A DNA stretch of 64,000 bases from positions 112,757,842 through 112,821,841 of the forward strand of contig OZ022500.1 in assembly GCA_963989385.1 (NCBI GenBank), in the 5' to 3' direction. Below the pieces are notes generated by a model. The model saw only the letters and a program-made list of their open reading frames with translations. It did no database searches and was not told the origin of the DNA. The stretch is from Ctena decussata. Taxonomy: Eukaryota > Mollusca > Bivalvia > Lucinida > Lucinidae. The stretch's first letter is position 1; every line of letters begins with the position of its first letter. The position numbers and the translations under genes are program-made. Of the stretch, positions 1 to 10,777 are shown in pieces.

Positions 1-162
1 GAGTATATTTATAACAGAAAAAGGAGTGTTATCAAAAGGCAGAGGGGGTGGGCTTGCTATATTTTAGGTCTTGTATGGAATTTGTAAAGAAGAAATACAA
101 AATCCACACCTACTTTATGCAGACTGCCGGTGCTGGGAAGGTTAGAACAGAATACGTCTAAG

Positions 163-232
163 CATATGTTATTGCTCAAATAGTAGCAATGGGGTCAGGC
201 TACTCGTTCTCACATTTGAGCAATAAAATATG
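163..232. repeat. small hairpin in otherwise unannotated left edge
   Basis: Arms around CATATGTTATTGCTCAAAT and ATTTGAGCAATAAAATATG face each other across about 30 bases. Nothing else is recognisable in the first 325 bases; no coding frame is supported. Confidence 0.4.
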
Positions 233-304
233 TTTAAACTAGAGCAGAATAAGTGAATTGGAGAATATGACAAACTCCTGACTATGGTCAACTAACAAAA
301 AATA

Positions 305-2177
305 AAAGCACGCAGGCACTGCATGATACCCCGCCACTGCTGGACATCGTAACTTATTTTTTGAGATATATAATAGCTGAATAGCCACAGAACTGGGATA
401 AACAGAGATATGATGTCCTTACAGATATTAATATAAACCACTCATACATAGCAGTCTTGTGAGATTTTTAACAATGTGGGGCGTTCAGACCAGTGTAGAT
501 TTAGATCAGGCAGTAAAACATTTCTTTGAGCTGAGAAACTCTGTTTCTTATTCTATGGTTTTAAACATATCTGTGAAGGTTCATTCAGATATTCCATATA
601 GTGGAGGAACTACCATAGGTAAATAACTCATGAACTGGAAAGGTAAGAGTGACCATCCTTATTCACAAAATGTAAGCTTTGATGTTAAACATACCTGTGA
701 AATATTTAGATGTTCCATACAGAAAAGGAATAACAGGTCATAAACCATTTTTCAGAACTATCAAGGGCAAATAACTAATAAACTGGAAAGGTACGAGTGA
801 CCGTCCTTAGTCAGAATATGTTACCTTTGATGTTCAACATACCTGTGAAGTTTCATTCAAATATTCCATATAGTAAGGAAACAACAGGTCAAAAAAAAAA
901 ATTTCAGATCAATCACTGGTAGAAAACTAACAAACTTGAAATGTTAGAGTGATGGTTCTTAGTCACAATATGTAACCTTTGATGTTCAACATATCTCTGA
1001 AGTTTCATTCAAATATTTCTTATAGTATAGGAACTACAGGTAAAAAACCATTTTTCAGACCCGTCAAGGGTGGATAACTCATGAACTGGAAAGGTCAGAG
1101 TGATGGTCCTTAGTCAAAATATGTAACCTTTGATGTTCAACATATCTGTGAAGTTTCATTTAGATGTTCCATATAGTACAGGGACTACAGGTCAAAAACC
1201 ATTTTTCAGACCTATCAAGGGCGGACAACTCACAAACAGGAAAGGTAAGAGTGACGGTCCTTAGTCACAATGTGTAACCTTTAACATTCAACATATCTGT
1301 GAAGTTTCATTTAGATATCATAAACAGTAAAGGAACTACAGGTCAAAAACTATTTTCAGACATATCAAGGGCAGATAACTCATGAATTGGAAAGGTCAGA
1401 GTGACGGCCCTTGGTCACAATTTGTAACCTTTGATGTTCAACATATCTGTAAAGTTTCATTCAAATATTCCTAAAAGTAAAGGAACTACAGGTCAGAAAC
1501 TATTTTTCAGATGTATCAAGGGCAGATAACTCACAAATTGGAAAGGTCAGAGTGGTGGCCCTTAGTAAAAATATGTAACCTTCGATGTTCAACATATCTG
1601 TGAAGTTTCATTCAAATATCATGAACAGTAAAGGAACTACAGGTCAAAAACTATTTTTCAGACCTATCAAGGGCGGATAACTCATGAACTAGAAAGGTCA
1701 GAAGGACAGCCCTTGGTTACAATATGTAACCTTTGATGTTCAACATATCTGTGAAGTTTCATTCAAATATTCCTTATAGTAAAGGAACTGCAGGTCAGAA
1801 ACTATTTTTCAGACCTATCAAGGGCGGATAACTCACGAACTGGAAATGTCAGAGTGACAGCCCTTGGTGACAATATGTAACCTTTGATGTTCAACATATC
1901 TGTGAAGTTTCATTCAGATATCATAAACAGTAAAGGAATAACAGGCCAGAAACCATTTTTCCAATATGAACAAGGACAGTAACTCTGTTAAAAATGGACG
2001 GATTTTGCCCATTAACAATCCCATACCACTCATCGCCGATAACAATATGTATGCAAAATTTGAAAAAAATCCGTGAATAAATACTCAAGTTATCGATCGG
2101 AAATGGTGAGCATGGACGGACGGACGGACACCGAAAGGTATAACATAATACCCCACCACTACAAAGTGGCGGGGTAT
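305..2177 (-). mobile_element. Helitron-like tandem-repeat element, family ATACCCCGCCAC
   Basis: The right end is a hairpin (ATACCCCACCACT, loop, AGTGGCGGGGTAT, 2153-2177). Next to it, internally, is a GGAC microsatellite (2114-2130). The body (about 470-1960) is a run of degenerate units of about 151 bp, each with a block like TTGATGTTCAACATATCTG. The left end carries one inverted copy, ATACCCCGCCAC at 326-337, with a short GCAG/CTGC hairpin outside it. No protein is coded. By comparison with the other elements the hairpin-plus-microsatellite side is the 5' end, so it lies on the minus strand. The outer left limit is uncertain because no clear CTNG terminus is seen there. Confidence 0.7.
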
Positions 2178-3485
2178 AATAAGGTGGTTTGGCCACATCT
2201 ATAGGGTACAGTGAGAGGAAAAATAAGATGTATAAATATTGGACAGGGACGGACTTTGCCAGCCCAACTAGGGCAACTGAAATCAGGAGGTGGAAAGGGA
2301 TTGTTGCGAAGTAATCTGTTATGCCATGACCTTGCAGGCTATGGGATAGAATAGAACAGAAATAGTATGTTTTAATTTTGTGAAACTATTTATTCTACCT
2401 TTAAATATGGCAAAAAAAATCTCATGTGCAGTAAGAAAAGAGAAACACAGCCATCCCCTCTGGACAAAAACAGTACAGTGAGTTTACCTTGTTCCTTTTC
2501 CACTTGGCGTTCCTGTTCTACCTATCAAGCCCCTAGGTAACTGAGGCTTGTCACTTCCTGAGGCCATCACACTTTAGTTACTGCTATCTCATACTAACTG
2601 ATGGTGGCTACCTGAAATGTAATATCAGCAGTATATGAATTTTGAATATTATTTATCGCACAAGTATACCTGTTTACCGGGTTAAGAGCAAATAACATAC
2701 ATGTAACAATTTACAAGAAACAAATACAAATTTAAACATACACACAAACACTCATATACATTCTTACCATATGCACTGAAAAAAAATTATACACTACCAT
2801 AATGACCCTTATTTGGACAGATAGGTCTGAACAAACATTGTAGACCCAGATCAAACTGCTCCCTAAGGAGCAGTTTGATCATGGTCTACAAGTTTGCCAT
2901 TCACTAAGCATCATTTGGATCCATTGATTAACTTGTGTAAAATCCATTCTCTAAGAATTTTCAAACAGTAATTGTCCGACTTTTGGGTGCCCAAAAATTT
3001 AGGGTCACTACGGTACTTTATAGTTATAGAGTAAAAACATGTGTCAATGTAAAGATGTGGTAACAGAGAGAAAACCTCTGTCAGGGAATGGATAGAAAAA
3101 CCCTGTGTCAGAGTAAAGATAATAAAGAGAAAACCTGTCTTTACATAAAGAAAGCGAAAGTGTTTGTCAGTGTAAAGATAGACTTTTGTCAGCCGAAGAT
3201 GTTAAGATTTTTTTTTACTTGCTCCTCTCTGATACTTTTGTATCTGACTCAACATATAACATATATTAGAGATTTTAGAAAAAAAAAATGTTGTGCGTTA
3301 TTGTTTAATGTCCATGGTAAACAGCTATGGTCATGTCAGGACAGTCAGTTAACCTAACCACACTATTCCTGGGCAGGCTTAGACCTACTAAGTGGCTAAC
3401 TAGTACTAAGTGCACTTACATGTACTTTCACCAGTAACTGACACCTGCCCTTCTTGAATCAGCGGAAGGGGAAAAGAAAGTAAGT
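2178..3485. other. no gene seen; one short foldback
   Basis: AT-rich sequence without a supportable coding frame. The only structure is a 50 bp foldback at 2840-2889, with arms GTAGACCCAGATCAAACTGC and GCAGTTTGATCATGGTCTAC. Related GATCAGACTG foldbacks recur near 41095, 47850 and 56450. The 89-codon open frame at 3088-3357 has low-complexity AT-rich composition and looks like chance. Confidence 0.5.
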
Positions 3486-3557
3486 GGCCGGACCGGATAT
3501 CGAACCCAGGACCTCTGGCTTATAAGTCAGACAAGCTACCGACTGAGCTACGCGGCC
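3486..3557 (-). tRNA. tRNA-like sequence, possibly Ile(TAT); probable pseudogene or SINE head
   Basis: Read on the minus strand this 72-base stretch has an A-box-like segment (GTAGCTCAGTCGGTAG), a B-box-like segment (GGGTTCGATATCC) and ends that pair at 6 of 7 acceptor positions. The anticodon arm is TCTGACTTATAAGCCAGA, which gives an irregular stem or an 8-base loop, so the TAT reading is tentative. The TTCGATA loop and T stem are acceptable with wobbles. The imperfect anticodon arm argues for a decayed tRNA or tRNA-derived repeat. Confidence 0.45.
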
Positions 3558-3767
3558 CGGCAAAAAATGAATATATGGCTAAGAGAATTTCAAACATCTT
3601 TGATTGAAATCAGTCTAGTGTAAAGATTGTTTTCTTGAGTAGCTGTTTGAAACCATCAACTTTTCAAATGGTTTTACATTGAACAAAGACCTGTGGGGTT
3701 CATTCAACTGGAATTGTAAACTGCAGAAAAAGCTGACGTTTATCTGACTTTATATGAGCCCAGCTAA

Positions 3768-4040
3768 GAGAGGCAGGTGCTCAAGTGGTCAGAGGCCCAT
3801 AGCTATGGTGCAGAAGGTGCAGAAGGTTGAGGGTTTGACTCCCTACTGGGTGAGCTTGGGGCTGAAAAACACTCTCTTAGCCAAGCGGTAAATTGGCATC
3901 TTTTTCAAATCAGAGAAGGTTAAAAGCAGTGAAAGAAGTGGGATGGGCTCTGCCATTGTCTTTGCCTTCACTCAAGATATGGTGGGTTTCTTAACACATA
4001 CTGCCCCTACGGCTAATAGACTACCGACAGACTTTACCTC
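3768..4040 (+). mobile_element. tRNA-derived SINE-like repeat
   Basis: The head carries an A-box-like TCAAGTGGTCAGAGG and a B-box-like GAGGGTTTGACTCCC, spaced as in a tRNA-derived pol III promoter. The body contains GTGGGATGGGCTCTGCC and AAGATATGGTGGG. A 5'-truncated, inverted relative of the body lies at 42165-42330, which supports a dispersed family. No coding capacity. Confidence 0.55.
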
Positions 4041-4931
4041 ATATATGAGCCAAGAAGTGAATGGGGATTAGCATATAACCAACTGGGCTACTGCGTACTG
4101 AAAAGGTCTTCTCTCAATTCCAAATGTGGGACCACACTTAGGTCTTTGAGCATCAAAATGGCATTTCTCATCAGAACTGAATACAATGACTCTGCAAGCG
4201 GGACTCAGCTCAGAAAAATGGAATTTAAAATACTTTCGACATTTTGCACTAACGTAAATATGTGTTGCTTAAAGTAGAATAACTTTCTCACCATCTGTTT
4301 TGAAAATAAGCTGCGGACATTGAAATTCTGCTCCTCCATCATGTATCTAAATTCCATATCGGAGAGGCTGCAGCAATGACGGTGGGAAAAAATGTTTGCA
4401 ATAACTGAAATCTACAAGGCACATGTGAGCCTGCATTGAAAATGATTGACACCATTGTTTGTTTAACCAGTCTTGTAATTTATTTCTTTTTAACTGATGG
4501 GGCAGATGGGGAGGGGCTTCGATTGGCCTGCACAGTCGAGCAGTATGAGATTTTTCTTCGTGTGGAAGGTTTATTATGACTTTGATGCGGGGGCTGGTTT
4601 GGGTGTTTGACTATTTTATGCAGTCTACTTTCCCCTGACCCCTTTTATAATGTCTCTTTCATTTCCGTATGAAGGTAAAATCATATGCTTACCCTGTTTA
4701 ATATGGTGTTGTTTTCTTATATTTCAGAGACTAGAATAGTGACTGACTTTCCATGACGGAGTGACAGCTACCGGAGAGGCATGGAGGCACGGATGTATAC
4801 ATATGTATTTTTTTGGCTGGGTCTGGCATGGGATGCCTTATGACTTGCTTGAGCGGCGGTGGATTGGTTCGGTCAGTGCGTTTGTGCGATCTGATAGGAG
4901 TCTTCACTCTTCGCTTACCCATATGTGAATC
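4041..4931. other. no gene seen
   Basis: No exon with conserved protein similarity, no tRNA and no repeat shared with the rest of the window was recognised here. Short open frames on both strands around 4731-5097 overlap each other and the 57 bp tandem repeat to the right. Confidence 0.4.
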
Positions 4932-5085
4932 TAGAAAAATTAGAAGTGACTGGAAAACTCCAGCTCTTCTGCACTTGAGGTATAATAGAAAGATTAGAAG
5001 TGACTGGAAAACTCCGACTCTTCTGCACTTGGGGTATATAATAGAAAAATTAGAAGTGACTGGAAAACTCAGGCTCAGTCACTAC
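4932..5085 (+). repeat. three-copy tandem repeat, about 57 bp unit
   Basis: Three copies of AAAATTAGAAGTGACTGGAAAACTC (split here: AAAATTAGAAGTG + ACTGGAAAACTC), followed in the first two copies by a CTCTTCTGCACTTG block. The 94-codon frame running through it simply reads the repeat. Confidence 0.7.
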
Positions 5086-5282
5086 TTCCATAGGTGAATC
5101 TAGTTGACTTTATCAAGAGAAGAGTTAGGGTTCTTATCAGTTGGCACGGGCTCATGGGCTGGTTAAGTAGTTGCAGTTGGTGCCAGTATGACGGTGCCTA
5201 GCCGCCAGATGTGACGTACTTATTTATGTATTTACCTTTATTTCACTGATTATATTCCATTGAAATTCCCCATGAAAATAAG

Positions 5283-5345
5283 ATAATTTGGGCTGAGAAG
5301 GGGGTTCGTTTGACCCCCCCAAACCCCCTCTGGATCCACCACTGA
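5283..5345 (-). mobile_element. partial MITE, GTGGCGGATCCAG family
   Basis: On the minus strand this reads GTGGTGGATCCAGAGGG followed by a run close to the 5' half of the complete element at 41530-41694, including the motif GAACCCCCTTCTCAGCCC. Only one terminus is present. Confidence 0.6.
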
Positions 5346-5605
5346 TTTATCAAAGCTTCATCATTATTATTATCAATATATAACTGTTTGGTTTTTGTGT
5401 TCATATAAATTGTTGCAGTTCTACATTTGATTTAGTTTGTGCAATTTTGGTTGTTGTATTTCATGTTTTAGGAGAAGGGCTGTAACTAATGCTGAGAAAA
5501 CTTCTAGCCCGACGACATTGTTTGCACTTTGTGTACAAAGACATTAAAATATGTTTAAACTTTTTTAATTGACATGATGCATGCAGTAGATGCCCTAAAA
5601 CTCCA

Positions 5606-6352
5606 ACAGGTCTAGGATAGCCATAAATTTACAATCAGTCTGTAAATTTACAGACAGTCTGTAAATTTACAGACATTTTAGTCTTTAAATTTACAGATTT
5701 GGGCACATACATGGTGGAAATATCTGTAATGTTGAATGTAATTTGAGTGAAATAACATGAAAAGCATGAATGCAGACGATGATCATGTTGCTCTTGCTAA
5801 CAACACATCTCCAAAGTTTTGGCGTTTCTCTAAATGTAGCATTCTATGCCGTTCTGTTCAAACAGAGTCTGTTAAAAATGAGTTAGATAGTGCAAATTAT
5901 TATTCTGCTGCTAAATCAAGACTGCCAGTCGTGTTAAGCATCGCCATTTTGACCTCAGACATTGAAATGTGGCTACGGCATATTGGGTATCACTCACCAC
6001 TGGACGAATTGCCTTTGGTAGGAAACACCCCGACACCGCTCGTATTTGTTCATTGAGACTGGTTTTGCGGTCAAAGGGAAAGAACTGTGTCTGGTTTAGA
6101 TTAAATTTCAGTTTTCTTATGATAAAAGAAGAAAACATGAAAGCAAATGTATGCAGTTTTCTGCAAAATGTCAACCATAATATGATGAAAACAGACAGGT
6201 AAGGGAGAGATTGCGGATTTTTCATACAATTTATTTTCAGGATCTGATCTATGCAAGTCTGTAAATAAATTTACAGACAAAATATCTATAAATTTAAAGA
6301 TTGTCTGTAAATTTACAGACTGTCTGTAAATTTATGTTTATCCTAGACCTGT
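5606..6352. mobile_element. 747 bp foldback DNA element with terminal inverted repeats
   Basis: The ends are ACAGGTCTAGGATA and TATCCTAGACCTGT. Inside each end lie repeated copies of the perfect palindrome GTCTGTAAATTTACAGAC, so the arms extend about 100 bp. The middle (5750-6240) has overlapping open frames of 77-104 codons on both strands, none of which resembles a known protein; I treat them as incidental. Probably a non-autonomous DNA transposon. Confidence 0.65.
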
Positions 6353-6842
6353 CAAAGTGAACGTATTGGCAACCTACACTCTATCATTACTTGCGAGCAG
6401 TTACCGTAGTATTGATTTACGAAGAAGAAATTACCTGAGAGTCACTGCTGCTGTAGGGCCTATTTACAACGGTTACAACTTTACCCTGTCAGTGCTGGAA
6501 ATGACCAGTGGCCCGGTGGCCAAATGTGCCTGACAGAAATCTCCAAAATATGACTTTAATGGCCCAAATTTATCTTTCTGGCAATACTAAATGAATGGGA
6601 ACTTTAGGTAGTAGATAATTTGGGCCACTGTAAGTTAGACCTGTTTAGCTTTTGCATATATGGCCCAAAATCTGCACCACTTTCCACCATTTAGCATTTG
6701 TTACCCCCTATATGGCATTGGTAACAGCTGGTAACGAGCTGGGAAATATCTGAACCACTTTCCACCCATTAGCATTTGTTACCTCCTATACAGCATTGGT
6801 CTAACAAGAGTAAAAGTCACAAGATGCTCTATTTTCTTACAA
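6353..6842. other. unique sequence and a degenerate two-copy repeat 5' of LINE A
   Basis: Two imperfect copies of a block containing ACCACTTTCCACC and TTAGCATTTGTTACC (about 6670-6800). No coding sequence recognised. Confidence 0.4.
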
Positions 6843-8402
6843 CGGACCTGATAAACTTCATCCTAGAGTTCTAAAGGAGTTGGCGACAGAGTTGGGTCCG
6901 GTATTTGCCCATCTTTTTCAACAATCGATTGATAGAGGTGAAATCCCTCGTGAATGGTCTCTTGCGAACATTTGCCCACTGTTCAAGAAGGGGGACAGGT
7001 CTCTTGCCCGTAATTATCGTCCGGTATCCTTGACCTGCATACCTTGCAAGCTGCTTGAACATATTGTGTGTTCGAATATAATGGCCCATCTTGATGAACA
7101 TAAACTTTTGTCAGACAAACAACATGCATTCAGAAAATGGCATAGCTGTGAAACTCAGTTGACTACGGTGATAGATGATTGGGCAAAAGTGTTAGACAAT
7201 AAGGGTCAGGTTGACACTTTTATATTAGATTTTGAAAAGGCTTTTGATACACCCCCGCATGAACTCCTTAAAAGCAAACTATTTAGCTACGGTATAGGTG
7301 GTTCAACATTGAATTGGATAAACGCTTTCCTATGCTTTAGACAACAAAGAGTAGTAGTAAATGGTGTTATGTCAGACTGGGCCCCTGTTGTGTCTGGTGT
7401 CCCACAGGGCACCGTTCTTGGTCCCTTGTTGTTCTCCTTGTACATAAACGACATCTCTGCAGACATTGAGTCTGAAATAAGACTCTTTGCTGACGATTGT
7501 GTTTGTTACCGTGAAATAAAAGGAATAGATGATACAGTGAAACTTCAGGAAGACACTGATCGTTTAGGATGTTGGGCTAGGAAATGGGGTATGAGATTTC
7601 AACCTGTCAAATGCAACATGATGCAGCTGACAAAAAAGCACAACAAAATCCAGGCTTCTTACACCCTTGAGGGTACAGTACTGGAAAATGTTGAAAGTAT
7701 CAAATACCTTGGAGTAACAATTACAAGTGATTTGAAATGGAATACCCATATCATTAATATTTGCACTAAGGCCAACAGAACCCTAGGATTCTTAAGGAGA
7801 AATTTGTTTTCTTGTCCCCAAGAAGTGAAAGAAGTAGGCTATAAGACATTGGTGCGTCCCATCCTCGAATATGGAAGCTCGGTCTGGGATCCCTATACAC
7901 AAGGCCTTCAGGAAGAGTTAGAAAAGGTGCAAAACCGTGCAGCTAGGTTTGTAACTAGGAATTACACCCGAGAGGCGGGTAGCATGACTGGCATCCTTGA
8001 GCAACTTAAGTGGGAAAGCCTCAAAAAGAGGAGGAAGGATAATCAACTCATATTGCTATACAAAGGTCTGAAAGGTAAAGCCAGAATACCTACAGGTGAC
8101 CTTGTCCCCAAAACTAGGCGTTGCAGAAATCAACATTCCATGGCATTTCAGATACCCATTGCTAGTTTAGATGCATATAAATGTAGCTTCTTTCCCCAGA
8201 CCATCAGGGACTGGAATGACCTCCCTGATTCCCTGATTTCCTCTGCTGAAATGTCAGATGATTGTGTGTCAAAGTTCTCATCTCTCGTGAGAGCTAGGGA
8301 CTAATTTTCCTCCAGTCACGCCCCCCTGGTGAAAGATTGTCAATTTTGGCGTATCACCAGTAAACAATTCAGATTCAGATTCAGAAACAATTCAGATTCA
8401 GA
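6843..8402 (+). mobile_element. 5'-truncated CR1/Jockey-like LINE (LINE A)
   Basis: The copy begins abruptly inside the reverse transcriptase region, matching the GPDELHPRVLKEL part of LINE B downstream, and runs to a 3' tail made of ATTCAG repeats (8366-8402). Truncation at the 5' end and a short 3' microsatellite are typical of target-primed insertion in this group. The flanks TTTTCTTAC and CGGTAACATT show no obvious target duplication. Confidence 0.85.
6844..8304 (+). pseudogene. LINE reverse transcriptase, 5'-truncated fragment
   Basis: An open frame of about 487 codons codes the reverse transcriptase and C-terminal region of a non-LTR retrotransposon. Visible motifs are YRPVSLTC, motif A as FILDFEKAFD, motif B as SGVPQGTVLGPLLF, motif C as FADD, then the C-terminal SFFPQTIRDWNDLPDSL region before the stop. 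Catalytic aspartates are intact, but the endonuclease and N-terminal parts are missing, so this copy cannot act alone. The first ATG (6880) is internal to the domain, and the frame is already open from the truncation point at 6844. The protein is very similar to LINE B, with many conservative differences, so the two are older copies of one family rather than a recent tandem duplication. Confidence 0.85.
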
Positions 8403-8449
8403 ACGGTAACATTTGGTAACAGTAGCTACAGTGTGTATAATATAAACTA

Positions 8450-8690
8450 GTTGGATGTTGATTATTTCAGATGATTTTTGTTACCTTATATCTCCCTGGT
8501 AACTGCATGGTAACATCATGGTAACTGCAAAATTGCATGTTGAATTAATTTCAGGTAATTTTTGTGTCCCTATATCTTTTTGGTAACTGCAAGTAACTGC
8601 ATGGTAACATATTGGTCATTACAAAATTGGATGTTGAATTTTGATGAGATGATTTTTGTACCCTTATATTTCTTTGGTAACTGCAGGTCA
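8450..8690 (+). repeat. short tandem repeat between the two LINEs, about 98 bp unit
   Basis: Two and a half degenerate copies of a block with GATGATTTTTGTTACC, TATATCTCCCTGGTAACTGC and ATGGTAACAT. It ends directly at the presumed 5' end of LINE B and may be the target sequence or an upstream part of that element. Confidence 0.5.
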
Positions 8691-8743
8691 AACAGGAGGA
8701 ACTGTAGCATTAAAAGAAAGGGAGGATCAACCAACGGTAGGAA

Positions 8744-10777
8744 ATGTCTAAATTGCATGTTAGAAGGCCCCCATTCATGTTTCCAGTGGTGGTAGTTATT
8801 GGTTTTATTCTATGGAAATGGTCAATTCAAGGTTCAGACTCTCCGGACCCAAACTTGGAATGCAGGATTGGCAGCAATGTGTCTGCGGACAGATCTACGC
8901 AGTGTTTCACTATCATAAGGAAAATTGGAAATTCTAGAACTTCAGAGAGGTTAAGATGCTTTTCCTCATCCAAAGGCACTAACCTAGCTCTTTTGATTAT
9001 CCTAGCTGGGGACATCGAAACAAACCCAGGTCCCAGGTCTAAGTGTGGTTTGTGCAAAAAAATGTGCAAATTATCGAACAAAATGATTGAATGCACTGAT
9101 TGCGAAAAACGCTTTCATGCAAAATGCTCAAATCTAGGAGATGATGAGCTGTTAGCGATTGAGACTGGCAGTAGTGATTGGTATTGCACAAGCTGCAAGG
9201 CGGATTGCGGCCTGTGCAGTCGTGCGGTTCTCAATGGTCATAAGGCAGTTCAATGCGATGGTTGTGAACTGTGGCTTCACAATGAATGCTCTTTTATTTC
9301 GGACACTGATTATGAAAATGTATTGACTTCTGGGTGCACATGGATTTGTCCAAAATGTGAATTTTTCAACTTCTCGGACTCCTTTTTCGATGATCAGTTG
9401 AATCTAGTGACTGAGAATCGATTTAATCCACTGTCAAAGGATAAGAATGTTAGGCTTTCATCAAGCAGTTCAAATGAGTCAAATTTAAATGGCAAGACTC
9501 TTGGCGGTTTGAAACTTGTTAGTTTGAACATAAACAGTATTAGGGGTAAGAAATTGGATTTATTAGCTTTCCTTGATGTCCACCAACCTCAGGTTGTGGC
9601 TATTCAAGAAACAAAAATTGACAGTTCAGTTGCAACTTCGGAATTGTTCCCTGAAACATTCCCCTATAATGTATTCAGGAAGGACAGAAACCTTCATGGT
9701 GGCGGAGTGATGCTTCTCATTCATAAGGACATTCCGCACATGCCCTTGTCAGAAATAGAAAACGACTCGGAATCAGTTTGGGTTAAAATTTTGGCAAACA
9801 AAACTTCCCATTATGTAGCAAGTTGGTATCGTCAGCCTGGTGGCTCAAGTGAGGAATTTCAATTGTTTCGTGACCAGTTAGATCATATTAGGACAAAGCA
9901 CAAGGGAAATAAGCTCCCCTCAGTTCATGTACTAGGGGATTTCAACTTCAAAGATATTGCTTGGCCAGACCGACTTAATAAGTCAGGATCAGTGTTAAGT
10001 CAGTCAGAGGGACAAATGTTGATTGATGTCATGAATGACCATGGTTTAGAACAACTGGTGAATTTCCCGACTCGGGAGAAAAACACATTGGATTTAATTC
10101 TCACCTCGCACCCTGGTCAGTTTCAAGAACTACATTCCCCGGACAAACTTAGTGATCATGATGTGATATCAGGAACATTGAAAATTTATGTCCCCCCAAA
10201 AAAGAAACCTCGGAGGAAAGTGTTTTTGTACCAAAAGGGAGATTTTGAATCAATGAGGAAAGAAGCGTCAGACTTCGCAAAACATAGATACTTCAATGGT
10301 TACTCGGACAATCGCTCAGTTCAGGAAAACTTTGACTTGATAACCTCCTTTATTCAGGAGTCTGCTGAAAAGCATATCCCCTCAAAAACCAGTAGGTCAA
10401 CCTCTTCAGTTCCTTGGATAACCCCTGAGATAAGAAGGAAGATTCGTAGAAGAAATAAGACACATGCGAAGGCCAAAAAGACTGGCAGTAGCAAACTTAG
10501 GTCAAAATTTGAATCTTTGAGAAAGGAAATTAAAGCTGATGTGAAAGAGCAACATGATTTGTATGTCAATAACTTGGTTGGTGACATAAAGGCTAATCCC
10601 AGAGACTTCTACAGGTACATTAATAGTCAAAAGAAAGATACTCAAGGTATCCCACCCCTAAAGAAGAGAAATGGTGGTGGTGTTGCCGAGTCAGAGTTGG
10701 AACAGGCTAATGAATTTAACGGTCAGTTTTCGGATGTGTTTAACAAAAGTGAGCACACCCAAGTCCCCCCTTCCTAA
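8744..10777 (+). CDS. LINE protein: leader, 2A-like motif, two PHD fingers, APE endonuclease (frame breaks before RT)
   Basis: A 677-codon frame. Residues 11-24 are strongly hydrophobic (FMFPVVVVIGFILW), like a signal or membrane segment. Residues 84-97 read LIILAGDIETNPGP and fit the D(V/I)ExNPGP consensus of 2A peptides, which make the ribosome skip the Gly-Pro bond; the part after residue 96 would then be a separate protein. PHD 1 uses C101, C104, C117, C120, H125, C128, C148, C151; PHD 2 uses C155, C158, C171, C174, H179, C182, C202, C205. The endonuclease shows LNIN (261-264), QETK (288-291), GDFN (398-401) and SDHD (470-473), all expected catalytic positions. Translation ends out of frame with the reverse transcriptase. 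The start at 8744 is the first ATG of the frame after the 98 bp repeats. Confidence 0.85.
   Translation: MSKLHVRRPPFMFPVVVVIGFILWKWSIQGSDSPDPNLECRIGSNVSADRSTQCFTIIRKIGNSRTSERLRCFSSSKGTNLALLIILAGDIETNPGPRSKCGLCKKMCKLSNKMIECTDCEKRFHAKCSNLGDDELLAIETGSSDWYCTSCKADCGLCSRAVLNGHKAVQCDGCELWLHNECSFISDTDYENVLTSGCTWICPKCEFFNFSDSFFDDQLNLVTENRFNPLSKDKNVRLSSSSSNESNLNGKTLGGLKLVSLNINSIRGKKLDLLAFLDVHQPQVVAIQETKIDSSVATSELFPETFPYNVFRKDRNLHGGGVMLLIHKDIPHMPLSEIENDSESVWVKILANKTSHYVASWYRQPGGSSEEFQLFRDQLDHIRTKHKGNKLPSVHVLGDFNFKDIAWPDRLNKSGSVLSQSEGQMLIDVMNDHGLEQLVNFPTREKNTLDLILTSHPGQFQELHSPDKLSDHDVISGTLKIYVPPKKKPRRKVFLYQKGDFESMRKEASDFAKHRYFNGYSDNRSVQENFDLITSFIQESAEKHIPSKTSRSTSSVPWITPEIRRKIRRRNKTHAKAKKTGSSKLRSKFESLRKEIKADVKEQHDLYVNNLVGDIKANPRDFYRYINSQKKDTQGIPPLKKRNGGGVAESELEQANEFNGQFSDVFNKSEHTQVPPS

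Noticed and set aside
5757..6225. Overlapping 99, 104 and 77 codon frames inside the foldback element
   Set aside because: Frames on opposite strands over the same bases with no recognisable motif.
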